This document shows, one piece after another, positions 1 to 8,852 of a stretch of 64,000 nucleotides of DNA. This DNA is from Hahella sp. GTDB taxonomy: Bacteria > Pseudomonadota > Gammaproteobacteria > Pseudomonadales > Oleiphilaceae. The position numbers and the translations under genes are program-made. The notes beneath the pieces are model-generated. The model was given only the letters and a program-made list of their open reading frames with translations, made no database searches and had not been told where the DNA came from. Position 1 is the first letter of the stretch, and every line of letters begins with the position of its first letter. The stretch spans positions 1 through 64,000 of the forward strand of contig JANQMN010000114.1 of the NCBI GenBank assembly GCA_028280065.1, read 5' to 3'.

Positions 1-1
1 T

Positions 2-389
2 TTGAATTTTCAAATTACCGTTATAGCAAAGGGAGCACTGCTCGACGGGAAAAAGGTTGAAAAAGGCCAGATTGGTTGATGGGAGATTGGGAAATTACAC
101 TGTCCATGAAGCCACCTATACGGAAGACGTATTGGTTAAGGTTGGAGAAGGGCCACAACACAGTTCGGCAAAGCGAGTTGCCCGTTTCGCCCAGCAAAAT
201 GGAATTGCCAACTTGGTGCTCACCCACTTTAGTCCTAGATATGGCTCGCAAACGATTGCCGAAATCGAGGAAGAGGCGAAGCGCTTCTATAATAGAAACT
301 TGCTTTTAGCCGAGGACTTTACCCACTTGGTAATTGGAAAAGAAGGCCAATTGGAGGTAATGGAAGATTCTGATTTGGTAAATAACTAG
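2..389 (+). pseudogene. Broken ribonuclease Z (3' remnant)
   Basis: The frame at 57-389 ends like RNase Z, the metallo-beta-lactamase-fold endonuclease that trims tRNA 3' ends. It has VHEATYTED, then an HSSAKRVARFAQ helix, then VLTHFSPRY with the metal-binding His, then an LLAEDF segment. The preceding residues ALLDGKKVEKGQ are in a different frame (from base 2) that stops at TGA about position 87. In RNase Z roughly 35-40 residues, including the SGDT metal-ligand motif, should separate these two parts, and they are absent. The join lies next to a short direct repeat (AGATTGG twice, near 79 and 91). I infer an internal deletion plus frameshift. The gene also runs off the left edge. A sequencing artefact would explain a frameshift but not the missing motif. 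Confidence 0.6.
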
Positions 390-1345
390 CGGCCCGAAAC
401 ATCGGATTTGCGGGTTGATTCAGTGAAACGTGGGACATTGGTTGCTTTGTGATGGTGCTGAGGAGAAGAAAATACTTTATTGAATTAAAAGGGTAAATTA
501 CAGCTGCCAACCCAAAAACTGCTGGAGTCAAACCGGAAGAAAGACCAGCGAATATACGGGCTTCAGAAATCTAACTAGGAGCTTCAGGACAAAGTTAGGC
601 AGGCAAGCGGGTGCCGGAAACAAAAGTTATCGTGAGCTTCTGTCATATGGTTCTGATGAGTAGTCTGCTCGCTCGTCTGATGGATAAAAAACGAAAGCCA
701 GTAGTGCCACTACTGCTATCCACTTCCAGTTAATCCAGATCCATCGTTCGATTTTTGTATACCAAGTCGGAGGCAGCGATTTATTGTAGTAACCGTCTTT
801 ATTTTCTTCATTCTTGTTTTTCATTGACCGTATTCCAAAAATATCAGAACACCCTCTCAGCTTGGGTATGCTGCTCGAAGTTATTGCGGCCTGTAATCAG
901 TGGCTAGCCAGGAACCACGCTGCATTGAGCACCCCGATGTGAGTTCGCTAGAACTATTTTTCGAGTTGGTTTTCCCCGGGAACTATCCAACAAAGAGAGA
1001 AACTATAAGGACTAATGGCGTTAGAAACAATGTTAGGAAGGTGAACGGCATCGTTGCAATGGCTTTACTATCTGCGTTAGGGAGAAGTTTCAGTTTGTAG
1101 AGCCTTCCAGCGAGGAAGAAGTAAAGTCATAGTGTTGTGCTAAATACAGTAAGAACATACGGCAGTGTGATTTCTATTTTGGCCGCTATTACATATTTAG
1201 CCACTTCAAAACATCAGCAGAGAAATCGAAACGAAAGTCCAAAATTTAGTCAAAATAAGTGGCAGTTAGGAAAGAAGTTTTTTGGGGTGTCCGATGGTGG
1301 ATAAGGCTCTCGATGGAGTGTAAGGCATGGACTTTGATTTCTTAT
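390..1345. other. Gene-poor stretch between RNase Z remnant and tRNA-Leu
   Basis: Almost 1 kb with no convincing gene. The only candidate is a 65-residue minus-strand ORF at 627-824. The other short open frames here lack family motifs, good ribosome-binding sites and consistent composition. The stretch lies just past the 3' end of tRNA-Leu, the side where islands usually integrate, but I see no integrase and no second copy of the tRNA 3' end. Confidence 0.5.
627..824 (-). CDS. Possible small single-span membrane protein
   Basis: A 65-residue ORF starting at ATG 824. It has a charged, Asn/Lys-rich N-terminus, a Trp-rich stretch (IERWIWINWKWIA), one hydrophobic segment of about 15 residues (roughly 38-52) and a polar Asp/Ser/Arg-rich tail. 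The Trp belt followed by a short hydrophobic span fits a small inner-membrane protein. The upstream sequence has only a weak GGA 12-13 bases before ATG, and no family is recognised. It is isolated in a gene-poor stretch, so it may be spurious. Confidence 0.33.
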   Translation of the reverse strand: MKNKNEENKDGYYNKSLPPTWYTKIERWIWINWKWIAVVALLAFVFYPSDERADYSSEPYDRSSR

Positions 1346-1432
1346 TGGTGCCGAGGAGAGGACTTGAACCTCCACGGGGTTGCCCCCACTAGCACCTGAA
1401 GCTAGCGTGTCTACCAATTTCACCACCTCGGC
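1346..1432 (-). tRNA. tRNA-Leu(CAG)
   Basis: The minus strand reads as a class II tRNA. The 7-bp acceptor stem pairs GCCGAGG (1432-1426) with CCTCGGC (1356-1350), followed by discriminator A and an encoded CCA (1348-1346). The D-arm contains AATTGGTAGAC. The anticodon stem CTAGC/GCTAG encloses TTCAGGT, anticodon CAG. There is a long variable arm (GGGGGCAACCCC region) and a T-arm with GGTTCAAGTCC. The 87-base length with a long variable arm is diagnostic of Leu/Ser, and anticodon CAG decodes CUG leucine codons. Confidence 0.96.
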
Positions 1433-1450
1433 ACTTCAGGATAGGCGCGA

Positions 1451-1479
1451 ACTTTACTTTTCTGGTAAAAGATTGTCAA
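1451..1479 (-). promoter_or_regulatory. Sigma-70 promoter of tRNA-Leu
   Basis: On the minus strand a perfect -35 TTGACA (1479-1474) is followed by a 17-base spacer and a -10 TAAAGT (1456-1451). A GC-rich discriminator, TCGCGCC, comes next. That discriminator is typical of stringently controlled stable-RNA promoters. The mature tRNA begins about 18 bases downstream of the -10. Confidence 0.75.
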
Positions 1480-1579
1480 TCCCTTGCTTGGTGTTTTCTG
1501 TCGCAGGTGGTATTGTGGCCGGCGTCCACAAATCCAAGAATAAATATGCACCTGCAAAACCCAGTAAACGAGATGCCTG

Positions 1580-4021
1580 ATGGCAAGAAAAAGTCGTAAG
1601 CCCTTAGATCCCCATGCAGAACGCGAAGCGCAACGTTATGCGACTCCCACGGCAAGTCGAGAACTCATATTGTCCTATTTGGAGGATAGAGGAACGCCTG
1701 CCTCCTTGGAGGAAATTGCCCATGCCCTGCATATCGAGCAGCCTGAAACCTTTGAAGGTCTGCGCCGGCGTCTGATCGCCATGAGCCGGGATGGTCAGTT
1801 GGCCTGTAATCGGCGTGGACTGTATGGTCTGGTGAAACGCATGAACCTTGTGCGGGGCAGGGTACAGGGGCATAAAGACGGTTATGGATTCTTAATTCCT
1901 GATACCGGGGAAAGCGATTTTTATTTGTCGTCCCGCCAAATGAGCCGGGTGTTCGATGGCGATATCGTTTTGGTTCGCCCGGAACGTAACGAGCATCGTG
2001 GGAAAAAAGAAGCCGTTATTGTTGAGGTGATCGAACGCCGTACCGAAGAAGTAGTCGGCAGGTTCTATCAGGAAAGCGGCATGGCCTTTGTCGTGCCGGA
2101 TAACGTTCGCATAAGTCAGGACATTATTGTCCCGGAGCATGCCATTAACGGCGCCGGGCATGGGCAGTATGTCACGGTAAAAATCATTCGACAGCCTGAA
2201 ATGCGCTCCGGACCCGTGGGTGAAGTCTTCGAAATCCTTGGCGACCACATGGCGCCGGGCATGGAGATCGACGTTGCCTTGCGGACCCACGCCATTCCCT
2301 TTCGCTGGCCTGCCGAAGTTGAGGCCGAGGCCGCACAGTTCAGCGGGAAACTCACCGAAAGAGACAAAGCCCACAGAGTTGATCTGCGCGATTTGCCTTT
2401 GGTAACGATTGATGGCGAAGATGCCCGTGACTTTGACGATGCCGTATATTGCACCAAAAAGCGTTCGGGAGGCTGGCGGCTATATGTGGCCATTGCGGAC
2501 GTTTCCCAATATGTGCATCCGGGATCGGCTCTCGATAAAGAGGCCTTTCAACGTGGAAATTCCGTCTATTTTCCGGATCATGTCGTGCCCATGTTGCCGG
2601 AAGCGCTATCCAATGGCCTTTGCTCGCTAAATCCGAATGTTGATCGTGCTTGCATGGTTTGTGAAATGACCATCAGCAATAACGGCAAGCTAAGCGGATA
2701 CAGGTTTTACGAAGCTTTGATGCATTCCAAGGCTCGATTGACCTATAACCAAGTTGGTGCATTGCTGCAAGATCCGGACAGCCCGGACGGACGCTTACTG
2801 AGCAAAAAACATCCTGACATCATCTCGGATCTTTTAGAGCTTCATAAGCTCTATCTGGTATTAAGGGCAGCCAGGGAGGAACGCGGCGCTATCGATTTTG
2901 ATACGGTAGAGACCCGGATCCTGTTCGATAAGGAGCGGAAGATTGATCGTATCATCCCGGTGATTAGAAACGATGCGCACAAGGTCATTGAAGAATGTAT
3001 GCTCTGTGCCAACGTGGCAGCCGCGCAGTTGTTTACCAAGGCGAAACTGCCGGCCCTGTATAGAGTTCATGAAGGACCCTCTGAGGAGAGGTTGGCCAAC
3101 TTGCAGGCTTTTCTACGTGAGTTGGGATTGATCCTGGGAGGCGGTGACAACCCGCAAACTTCAGACTATCAGGAGCTTTGCGAACAGATTAAAGGGCGTC
3201 CGGATGCCATGGCGCTGCAGACTGTCATGCTGAGATCCTTAAGCCAGGCAAGTTATCAGGCGGAGAATCTCGGGCATTTTGGTCTGGGTTATAAAGCTTA
3301 CACGCATTTCACATCGCCGATTCGGCGTTACCCGGATTTACTGGTCCACCGGGCTATTCGGCACTTAATTCGGCAATCTGACAACCTTAAACAGGTACGG
3401 AAAGTAAGCGGCGCGCCTAATTTGCCCAAGTCCTTGCAATACCGGTTTGACGATAAGGATTTGGCAACCCTTGGCGAGCAATGCTCTATGACGGAAAGGC
3501 GTGCCGACGATGCTACCCGTGACGTCATGAGCTGGCTCAAATGCGAATACCTGACACAACATGTCGGCGAAAAATTCGGCGGTATCGTTTCTGCCGTGAC
3601 GGCGTTTGGTTTGTTTGTCGAGTTGACAGATCTTTATGTCGAAGGACTGGTGCATGTGTCCTCCCTGAAACAGGATTACTATCAATTCGACGCGCAGAAG
3701 CATCGACTGGTCGGGGAGCGTACAGGCACAACGTTTCGTTTGGGCGACGAGGTAAAAGTGCAGGTCATGCGCGTTGGCTTGGAAGACCGCAAGGTCGACC
3801 TCGAGTTGATCGGCCTGCCTCGATCAACAAAGGGCAAGGCAAGCAGATCCTCTAAGAGAGACAAGATTCTCGCGCAATGGAATGATGAATATCAGCGTAT
3901 GCAAAATCGCGGTAAAAAGGCAAAAGGTAAGTCCACCAAGCAGAGTAAAAGTAAAGGGGCTGTGAAAAAAACATCCGGCTTGGGAAGTAAGAAACCCAAA
4001 AAGCCACGGAAAACTCGCTAG
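1580..4021 (+). CDS. rnr: Ribonuclease R
   Basis: RNase R is a processive 3'-5' exoribonuclease that degrades structured RNA, including rRNA and mRNA, in the cytoplasm. The 813-residue length is standard. Domains in order: an N-terminal winged helix (about 20-90), cold-shock-type OB folds (about 90-230), and the RNB catalytic domain, whose metal-binding motif DGEDARDFDDAV lies at about 278-289. HFTSPIRRYPDLLVHRAI follows at about 575-592. A C-terminal S1 domain (about 650-730) starts GGIVSAVTAFGLFVEL. The tail is rich in Lys/Ser/Gly and is expected to help unwind RNA. It is followed 26 bases later by rlmB, the usual rnr-rlmB pairing in gammaproteobacteria. Confidence 0.97.
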   Translation: MARKSRKPLDPHAEREAQRYATPTASRELILSYLEDRGTPASLEEIAHALHIEQPETFEGLRRRLIAMSRDGQLACNRRGLYGLVKRMNLVRGRVQGHKDGYGFLIPDTGESDFYLSSRQMSRVFDGDIVLVRPERNEHRGKKEAVIVEVIERRTEEVVGRFYQESGMAFVVPDNVRISQDIIVPEHAINGAGHGQYVTVKIIRQPEMRSGPVGEVFEILGDHMAPGMEIDVALRTHAIPFRWPAEVEAEAAQFSGKLTERDKAHRVDLRDLPLVTIDGEDARDFDDAVYCTKKRSGGWRLYVAIADVSQYVHPGSALDKEAFQRGNSVYFPDHVVPMLPEALSNGLCSLNPNVDRACMVCEMTISNNGKLSGYRFYEALMHSKARLTYNQVGALLQDPDSPDGRLLSKKHPDIISDLLELHKLYLVLRAAREERGAIDFDTVETRILFDKERKIDRIIPVIRNDAHKVIEECMLCANVAAAQLFTKAKLPALYRVHEGPSEERLANLQAFLRELGLILGGGDNPQTSDYQELCEQIKGRPDAMALQTVMLRSLSQASYQAENLGHFGLGYKAYTHFTSPIRRYPDLLVHRAIRHLIRQSDNLKQVRKVSGAPNLPKSLQYRFDDKDLATLGEQCSMTERRADDATRDVMSWLKCEYLTQHVGEKFGGIVSAVTAFGLFVELTDLYVEGLVHVSSLKQDYYQFDAQKHRLVGERTGTTFRLGDEVKVQVMRVGLEDRKVDLELIGLPRSTKGKASRSSKRDKILAQWNDEYQRMQNRGKKAKGKSTKQSKSKGAVKKTSGLGSKKPKKPRKTR

Positions 4022-4047
4022 GCTGCGTTTGTTTAAGGGCGACTTAA

Positions 4048-4812
4048 TTGAAGAATGACACGATTGTAGTTGGTATCCATGCTGTCCAAGGATTGGTCAA
4101 CCGGCATCCGGGCAAGATTGAACGTGTGTTGTTTCTACAACAGCGTCAGGATCAGCGGATTAAGCAGCTGCTAGGCGCTGTGCGAGCCAAACGTATTGCC
4201 TGCGAGACTGTAGACAAGGGTTATTTTGAAAATGCATTGCGAGGAGCGGATGCACCAAGCTCACATCAAGGTGTGCTGGCCTTCATCAAGCATGACCGGG
4301 TGAGTAATGAAGGGGATTTGGACACTCTCCTGGAAAATGCCGGCGAGAATGCCTTGTTTTTAGTGCTGGATGGTGTGACGGATCCTCACAATTTTGGCGC
4401 CTGTCTGCGTTCCGCGAATGCTGCCGGTGCAACGGCTGTTATTGTTCCCAAGGATAAATCGGCGCCTTTGAATCCCGCCGCACGTAAAGTGGCCTCTGGG
4501 GCTGCCGACATTACGCCGGTGATCAGGGTAACCAATCTAGCCAGAACCTTAAAGCATATGCAGGCATATGGCGTATGGATTGTCGGCGCTGCGGGCGAGG
4601 CAGCTAGTCCGCTCTATGAAGCGGCTTTTTCCGGTAAGTTGGCGTTGGTGATGGGCGCAGAAGAAAAAGGACTGCGCCGCCTGACGCGTGAGACTTGTGA
4701 TCAGTTGGTCAAGATCCCCATGTTAGGTGAAGTCTCCAGCCTCAACGTTTCGGTGGCGACGGGTGTGTGCCTGTTCGAAGTTGTCCGGCAGACCCGAAAG
4801 CCAAGCCATTAG
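4048..4812 (+). CDS. rlmB: 23S rRNA (guanosine-2251-2'-O) methyltransferase
   Basis: A SPOUT-family (SpoU/TrmH) methyltransferase that 2'-O-methylates G2251 in the peptidyl-transferase P loop of 23S rRNA using S-adenosylmethionine. The N-terminal substrate-binding part begins VVGIHAVQGLVNRHPGKIERV. The SPOUT motifs follow: DGVTDPHNFGACLRSANAAGA, then LVMGAEEKGLRRLT, then IPMLGEVSSLNVSVATGVCLFE, which forms the cofactor-binding trefoil knot. At 254 residues it has the usual length. The start is TTG, preceded by AAGGG at 4035-4039 with an 8-base gap. It is probably co-transcribed with rnr. Confidence 0.96.
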   Translation: MKNDTIVVGIHAVQGLVNRHPGKIERVLFLQQRQDQRIKQLLGAVRAKRIACETVDKGYFENALRGADAPSSHQGVLAFIKHDRVSNEGDLDTLLENAGENALFLVLDGVTDPHNFGACLRSANAAGATAVIVPKDKSAPLNPAARKVASGAADITPVIRVTNLARTLKHMQAYGVWIVGAAGEAASPLYEAAFSGKLALVMGAEEKGLRRLTRETCDQLVKIPMLGEVSSLNVSVATGVCLFEVVRQTRKPSH

Positions 4813-4843
4813 TATCCAAAGCTTCAATAAAGCCTTGCAATGA

Positions 4844-4946
4844 CCCGTCCGCAGGACTAAAATGCTGCGCTCTTTTCAGTTGGGTGCTAAGTCCGACTGG
4901 TTGTTTTCACTCCTTGCTTTGTCGTTTGCAGGTACCGCCGGACGGG
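4844..4946 (+). promoter_or_regulatory. Possible S6:S18-binding leader of rpsF
   Basis: The 174-base gap before rpsF contains CCCGTCCG (4844-4851) and its exact complement CGGACGGG (4939-4946), so a long-range 8-bp helix can form. ACCGCC sits directly against its 3' arm at 4934-4939. rpsF leaders in many bacteria fold into a stem with a conserved CCG bulge that binds the S6:S18 dimer for feedback repression. The layout and location fit, but I did not fold the RNA or confirm the bulge. Confidence 0.35.
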
Positions 4947-4986
4947 AATTCGAACAGGCAAAGCTGTTAATCCGTAAGGAGATACA

Positions 4987-5412
4987 ATGCGTCACTATGA
5001 GATTGTTATCATGGTGCATCCTGACCAGAGTGAGCAGGTGCCGGCCATGATCGAACGCTATACGTCAAGCGTTACCAATAGCGGTGGTTCTGTTCACCGC
5101 CTGGAAGATTGGGGTCGTCGTCACTTGGCTTACCCAATCAACAAAATTCACAAGGCCCACTACATCCTGTTGAACATCGAATGCTCCCAGGAAGTAATCG
5201 ACGAGCTGTCTCACAACTTCCGTTTCAACGACGCAATTTTGCGTGACTTGGTGCTTCGCAAGAAAGAAGCGGCAACTGAAGTTTCACCCATCAAGGCTGC
5301 CGATTCCCGTGAGCAATCCGCGCCCCGTCGTGAAACTGCCCAAGCGGCAAGTGACAATGTCAGCGTGGACGATTCAGACGACGCTGATGATGATCAGGCA
5401 GACGAAGAGTAA
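4987..5412 (+). CDS. rpsF: 30S ribosomal protein bS6
   Basis: Ribosomal protein S6 binds S18 on the platform of the small subunit. It begins [19 protein letters not shown], the family N-terminus, and contains the [17 protein letters not shown] and AHYILLNIE segments. After about residue 100 it carries a Glu/Asp-rich tail ending [11 protein letters not shown], as in species whose S6 is modified or extended by acidic residues. An AAGGAG ribosome-binding site lies just upstream at 4976-4981. It opens the rpsF-rpsR-rplI operon; priB is absent between rpsF and rpsR, unlike enterobacteria. Confidence 0.98.
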   Translation: MRHYEIVIMVHPDQSEQVPAMIERYTSSVTNSGGSVHRLEDWGRRHLAYPINKIHKAHYILLNIECSQEVIDELSHNFRFNDAILRDLVLRKKEAATEVSPIKAADSREQSAPRRETAQAASDNVSVDDSDDADDDQADEE

Positions 5413-5429
5413 ATTCGGGAGATAGCATA

Positions 5430-5660
5430 ATGGCACGTTTTTTTCGTCGTAGAAAGTTCTGTCGGTTTACTGCTGAAGGCGTAAAGGAAATCGACTACAA
5501 AGATATCGAATTATTGAAAGGCTACATTACCGAAACCGGTAAAATCGTTCCTAGCCGCATCACAGGCACTAAAGCAAAGTATCAGCGTCAGTTGGCAACC
5601 GCCATCAAACGCGCACGTTACGTTGCATTGTTGCCATACACTGATCGTCACGACGTCTAA
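5430..5660 (+). CDS. rpsR: 30S ribosomal protein bS18
   Basis: A 76-residue S18, the S6 partner on the 30S platform. It has [11 protein letters not shown] at the N-terminus, [20 protein letters not shown] in the middle and [20 protein letters not shown] at the end, all diagnostic. It starts 17 bases after rpsF with GGGAG upstream, and rplI follows after 15 bases, so the three are one transcription unit. Confidence 0.98.
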   Translation: MARFFRRRKFCRFTAEGVKEIDYKDIELLKGYITETGKIVPSRITGTKAKYQRQLATAIKRARYVALLPYTDRHDV

Positions 5661-5675
5661 TAAGGGGTAGGCAAA

Positions 5676-6122
5676 ATGGAAGTTATTCTTCTGGATAAAG
5701 TCACCAACCTGGGTGGTCTTGGCGACAAGGTAAAAGTTAAGTCCGGTTATGGCCGTAATTATCTGCTTCCTTACGGTAAAGCAGTACCTGCCACCGCCGA
5801 AAACGTAAAGCACTTCGAAGAGCGCCGTGCTGAGCTGGAAAAAGCAGCTGGCGAGAAATTGTCTGCTGCCCAGTCTCGCGCCGATATGGTGAATGGCAAA
5901 GATGTCACTATCGTTGCCAAGGCCGGAGATGAAGGCAAGCTGTTCGGATCGATCGGCACTCGCGATATTGCGCAGGCAATTAGTGCCATGGGCACTGAAA
6001 TTGAAAAATCTGAAGTAAAACTCCCGGAAGGTGCATTGCGCGCCATTGGCGAATACGAAATTGACCTGCAGCTACACAGTGATGTTGTGGCTACCGTCAA
6101 AGTCATTATCGTCGCGGAATAA
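5676..6122 (+). CDS. rplI: 50S ribosomal protein bL9
   Basis: L9 is a two-domain protein at the base of the L1 stalk. The N-terminal domain starts [19 protein letters not shown] and continues [17 protein letters not shown] long connecting helix (about 45-75) leads to the C-terminal domain with [16 protein letters not shown] and a VATVKVIIV end. Its length of 148 is standard. It has an AAGGGG ribosome-binding site and is followed by an intrinsic terminator. Confidence 0.98.
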   Translation: MEVILLDKVTNLGGLGDKVKVKSGYGRNYLLPYGKAVPATAENVKHFEERRAELEKAAGEKLSAAQSRADMVNGKDVTIVAKAGDEGKLFGSIGTRDIAQAISAMGTEIEKSEVKLPEGALRAIGEYEIDLQLHSDVVATVKVIIVAE

Positions 6123-6168
6123 TTACTCCGGACAATTGCCCGGCTGTTTCCCTGGCCGGCAAGACAAT

Positions 6169-6204
6169 AGAAGGCGTTCCTTGAATAGAGGCGCGCCTTT
6201 TTTT
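6169..6204 (+). terminator. Intrinsic terminator after rplI
   Basis: AGAAGGCG (6169-6176) pairs with CGCCTTTT (6194-6201) including one G-T pair, around a 17-base loop. A run of seven T starts at 6198. It lies 47 bases past the rplI stop and before dnaB, so it probably separates the ribosomal operon from replication genes. Confidence 0.6.
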
Positions 6205-6312
6205 GTTTCCGCATATCGAGTTTCTTGGTTGTCAAGATTGAGTGATCTGCATAATTGACGATAATAGTCGTTACTCCTCTCAACCCAGCTCAGGCGGTCG
6301 CACTGTCAATCC

Positions 6313-7731
6313 ATGAATGAATCAGCGCTCAGTTCCCAAACGTCTCCCACAATAGGTAAGAAAACCGGTAAAGAAGAAACTTTGAATATCAAGGTGCCAC
6401 CTCACTCTGTTGAAGCCGAGCAATCCGTTTTAGGCGGGTTGATGTTGGATGATTCCTCCTGGGACAAGATTTCGGATGTAATTACCGAAACTGATTTTTA
6501 TCGCCAGGATCACCGTGTGATTTTCAAGGCGATTGCGAAGTTGGCGGATGACAGTCAGCCACGGGACGCCATTACCGTTTCCGAACAGCTGGAAGTTGGC
6601 GGAAAGCAGGAGGCTGCCGGAGGTTTGGCCTATCTCAGCGAGCTCGCAAAGAATACTCCCAGTGCCGCAAATATTAAGGCCTACGCAGAAATTGTCAGAG
6701 AGCGAAGCGTTCTCAGACAACTAATCAGCGCAACTAATGAGATCGCGGAAAAAGCCTACGAACCGGAGGGGATGAACAGTAACGAGATCCTCGACGAAGC
6801 GGAACGAAAGGTGTTTCTCATTGCCGAGTCGGGACCCAAGCAGGGTGGGCCGGAAAAAGTTAATCCGATAATCGCCAAGACATTGCGCCGGATTGATGAA
6901 ATGTTTCACTCTGACGGTGGCATTACCGGTGTGACCACGGGTTTTGTCGATTTGGACGATAGAACCTCCGGTTTGCAAAAGTCTGACCTGATCATTGTTG
7001 CCGGTAGACCCTCAATGGGAAAAACCACCTTTGCGATGAATCTCGTAGAGAACGCGCTGTTGAAAACCGAGCTGCCGGTGTTGGTTTTCAGTATGGAGAT
7101 GCCCTCCGACTCCATTGTTATGAGGATGCTGTCCTCGCTCGGCCGAATCGATCAGACTAAAATCCGTAACGGCAAGCTGGATGAAGAAGATTGGCCGAGA
7201 TTGACTTCAGCGGTCAATATGCTCAAAAACAAGCCGCTCTTTATCGACGATACCGCAGCTCTCAGTCCTACCGAGTTACGCTCAAGAGCCCGGCGGGTCG
7301 CCAGAGAGAATAAAGGCAAACTGGGAATGATTATGGTGGATTATCTGCAACTGATGCGGGTTCCGGGAGCGTCCGAAGGGCGTACCGCCGAAATCTCCGA
7401 AATTTCCAGGGGACTGAAAGCGCTGGCGAAAGAAATGGAATGCCCAGTAGTCGCACTATCCCAGCTTAACCGGAGTTTGGAGCAACGCCCCAACAAACGC
7501 CCGGTGAACTCTGACCTTCGGGAATCGGGAGCGATCGAGCAGGATGCGGACCTGATTATCTTCATCTACCGTGACGAGGTTTATAACGAAGAAAGCCCGG
7601 ACAAGGGTATTGCCGAGATTATCATCGGGAAACAACGAAATGGTCCCATCGGCACGGTGCGGTTGGCGTTTCTTGGCAAGTACACCAAATTCGAAGACCT
7701 GGCTCCTGAATACGACCGCAATTACGAATAA
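6313..7731 (+). CDS. dnaB: Replicative DNA helicase DnaB
   Basis: The hexameric 5'-3' helicase that unwinds DNA ahead of the replisome. The N-terminal domain starts near PPHSVEAEQSVLGGLML (about 29-45). The RecA-like C-terminal domain has the Walker A GRPSMGKTTFAMN (about 231-243), PVLVFSMEMPSD, and the Walker B IMVDYLQLM (about 341-349). ISRGLKALAKE and LRESGAIEQDADLIIFIYRDE follow. The 472-residue length is normal and no intein is present. The ATG at 6313 gives a slightly long, poorly conserved N-terminus. Its stop overlaps the alr start by one base. Confidence 0.97.
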   Translation: MNESALSSQTSPTIGKKTGKEETLNIKVPPHSVEAEQSVLGGLMLDDSSWDKISDVITETDFYRQDHRVIFKAIAKLADDSQPRDAITVSEQLEVGGKQEAAGGLAYLSELAKNTPSAANIKAYAEIVRERSVLRQLISATNEIAEKAYEPEGMNSNEILDEAERKVFLIAESGPKQGGPEKVNPIIAKTLRRIDEMFHSDGGITGVTTGFVDLDDRTSGLQKSDLIIVAGRPSMGKTTFAMNLVENALLKTELPVLVFSMEMPSDSIVMRMLSSLGRIDQTKIRNGKLDEEDWPRLTSAVNMLKNKPLFIDDTAALSPTELRSRARRVARENKGKLGMIMVDYLQLMRVPGASEGRTAEISEISRGLKALAKEMECPVVALSQLNRSLEQRPNKRPVNSDLRESGAIEQDADLIIFIYRDEVYNEESPDKGIAEIIIGKQRNGPIGTVRLAFLGKYTKFEDLAPEYDRNYE

Positions 7732-8837
7732 TGAGACCGCTAGTCGCTGAGATAGATCTGGCCGCACTGCAAGCCAATTTTCGGCTTATTGCCAGCAAGG
7801 CTTTTCCTGCTAAATGTATCGCGGTTGTCAAGGCCGATGCCTACGGGCATGGAGTTGGTCCGGTGGTTCGCGCGCTCCGGGGGCTTGCCGATAAATTAGC
7901 TGTTGCCAGTTTGGATGAGGCCCGGGAAGTAAGAGCGGCAGGCTTTGACGGCCCACTGTTAATTCTCGAAGGGTTTTTTAGCGGACAGGAATTGCTGAAC
8001 GGCAATAGCGATTCTCAGTTGGAATGGATGCTGCATTGTCCGGAGCAGGTCGCTATTCTTGAGAGCAGTTCATTGCAGCAGCCTTGTAAAGTCTGGTTAA
8101 AAATCAATACAGGCATGAATCGTCTGGGGTTTTCCCTAGCGGAATTTGAGTCCAGGTCTGCGAGTTTGGAGGCGAATGCAAAGGTTATGCTTTTGGGTGT
8201 CGTTTCACATTTTGCCTGTGCCGATGAACCGGACCATCCTGCTTATCTACTGCAGGCCCAACAAATGCGGGCATTGGCAGCCGAAGTGCCTGGGCATCTT
8301 GATCTTTCTGTGGCTAATTCCGCAGCAACGCTGTTGTATTCAGAGTGGTATGGCAACTGGGTTCGGCCAGGGATATGCCTGTACGGTGGCTCGCCACAAG
8401 CCGGTAAGACAGCGTCGGATTTCGGACTACAACCAGTGATGACTTTTAAATCCGAAATTATCGCTTGCCGGTCGTTAGCTCCTGGAGCAACGGTCGGGTA
8501 TGGCGCAACTTGGCAGGCAGCCAACGCCAGGCGCATGGGGGTGGTGGCGGCCGGATATGCTGACGGCTATCCCAGGCAAGTAAGCAATGGAACCCCTGTT
8601 CTTATTGACGGCAAGCAAACTTGTGTCATTGGACGCATTTCTATGGATATGCTAACTGTCGATTTGACGCCGATACCCGGTGCCGGTGTTGGCAGTAAGG
8701 TGGAGTTGTGGGGGGCAAACTTGCCCGCTGACCTGATTGCACGCTATGCTGGTACTATTTCCTATCACTTGTTCACCGGTGTTACCAGGCGTGTACCCCG
8801 TGTCTATTCGGGAAACGGCGAACAAGCAAGGGTATAG
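7731..8837 (+). CDS. alr: Alanine racemase
   Basis: A PLP enzyme interconverting L- and D-alanine for peptidoglycan. The PLP lysine is in VVKADAYGHG (about residue 35), and LKINTGMNRLGF, SHFACAD and VRPGICLYGG follow. The second catalytic base is the Tyr in VGYGATW (about 257). GRISMDMLTVDLT lies in the C-terminal barrel domain. Length 368 is typical. It starts at the ATG that overlaps the dnaB stop, indicating translational coupling; dnaB-alr is a common order in this group. Confidence 0.97.
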   Translation: MRPLVAEIDLAALQANFRLIASKAFPAKCIAVVKADAYGHGVGPVVRALRGLADKLAVASLDEAREVRAAGFDGPLLILEGFFSGQELLNGNSDSQLEWMLHCPEQVAILESSSLQQPCKVWLKINTGMNRLGFSLAEFESRSASLEANAKVMLLGVVSHFACADEPDHPAYLLQAQQMRALAAEVPGHLDLSVANSAATLLYSEWYGNWVRPGICLYGGSPQAGKTASDFGLQPVMTFKSEIIACRSLAPGATVGYGATWQAANARRMGVVAAGYADGYPRQVSNGTPVLIDGKQTCVIGRISMDMLTVDLTPIPGAGVGSKVELWGANLPADLIARYAGTISYHLFTGVTRRVPRVYSGNGEQARV

Positions 8838-8852
8838 AGTGAGGAAACATAT

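Noticed and set aside
900-1100. A 66-codon frame in the gene-poor stretch.
   Set aside because: No ribosome-binding site, no family motif and GTG start only; looks like chance.
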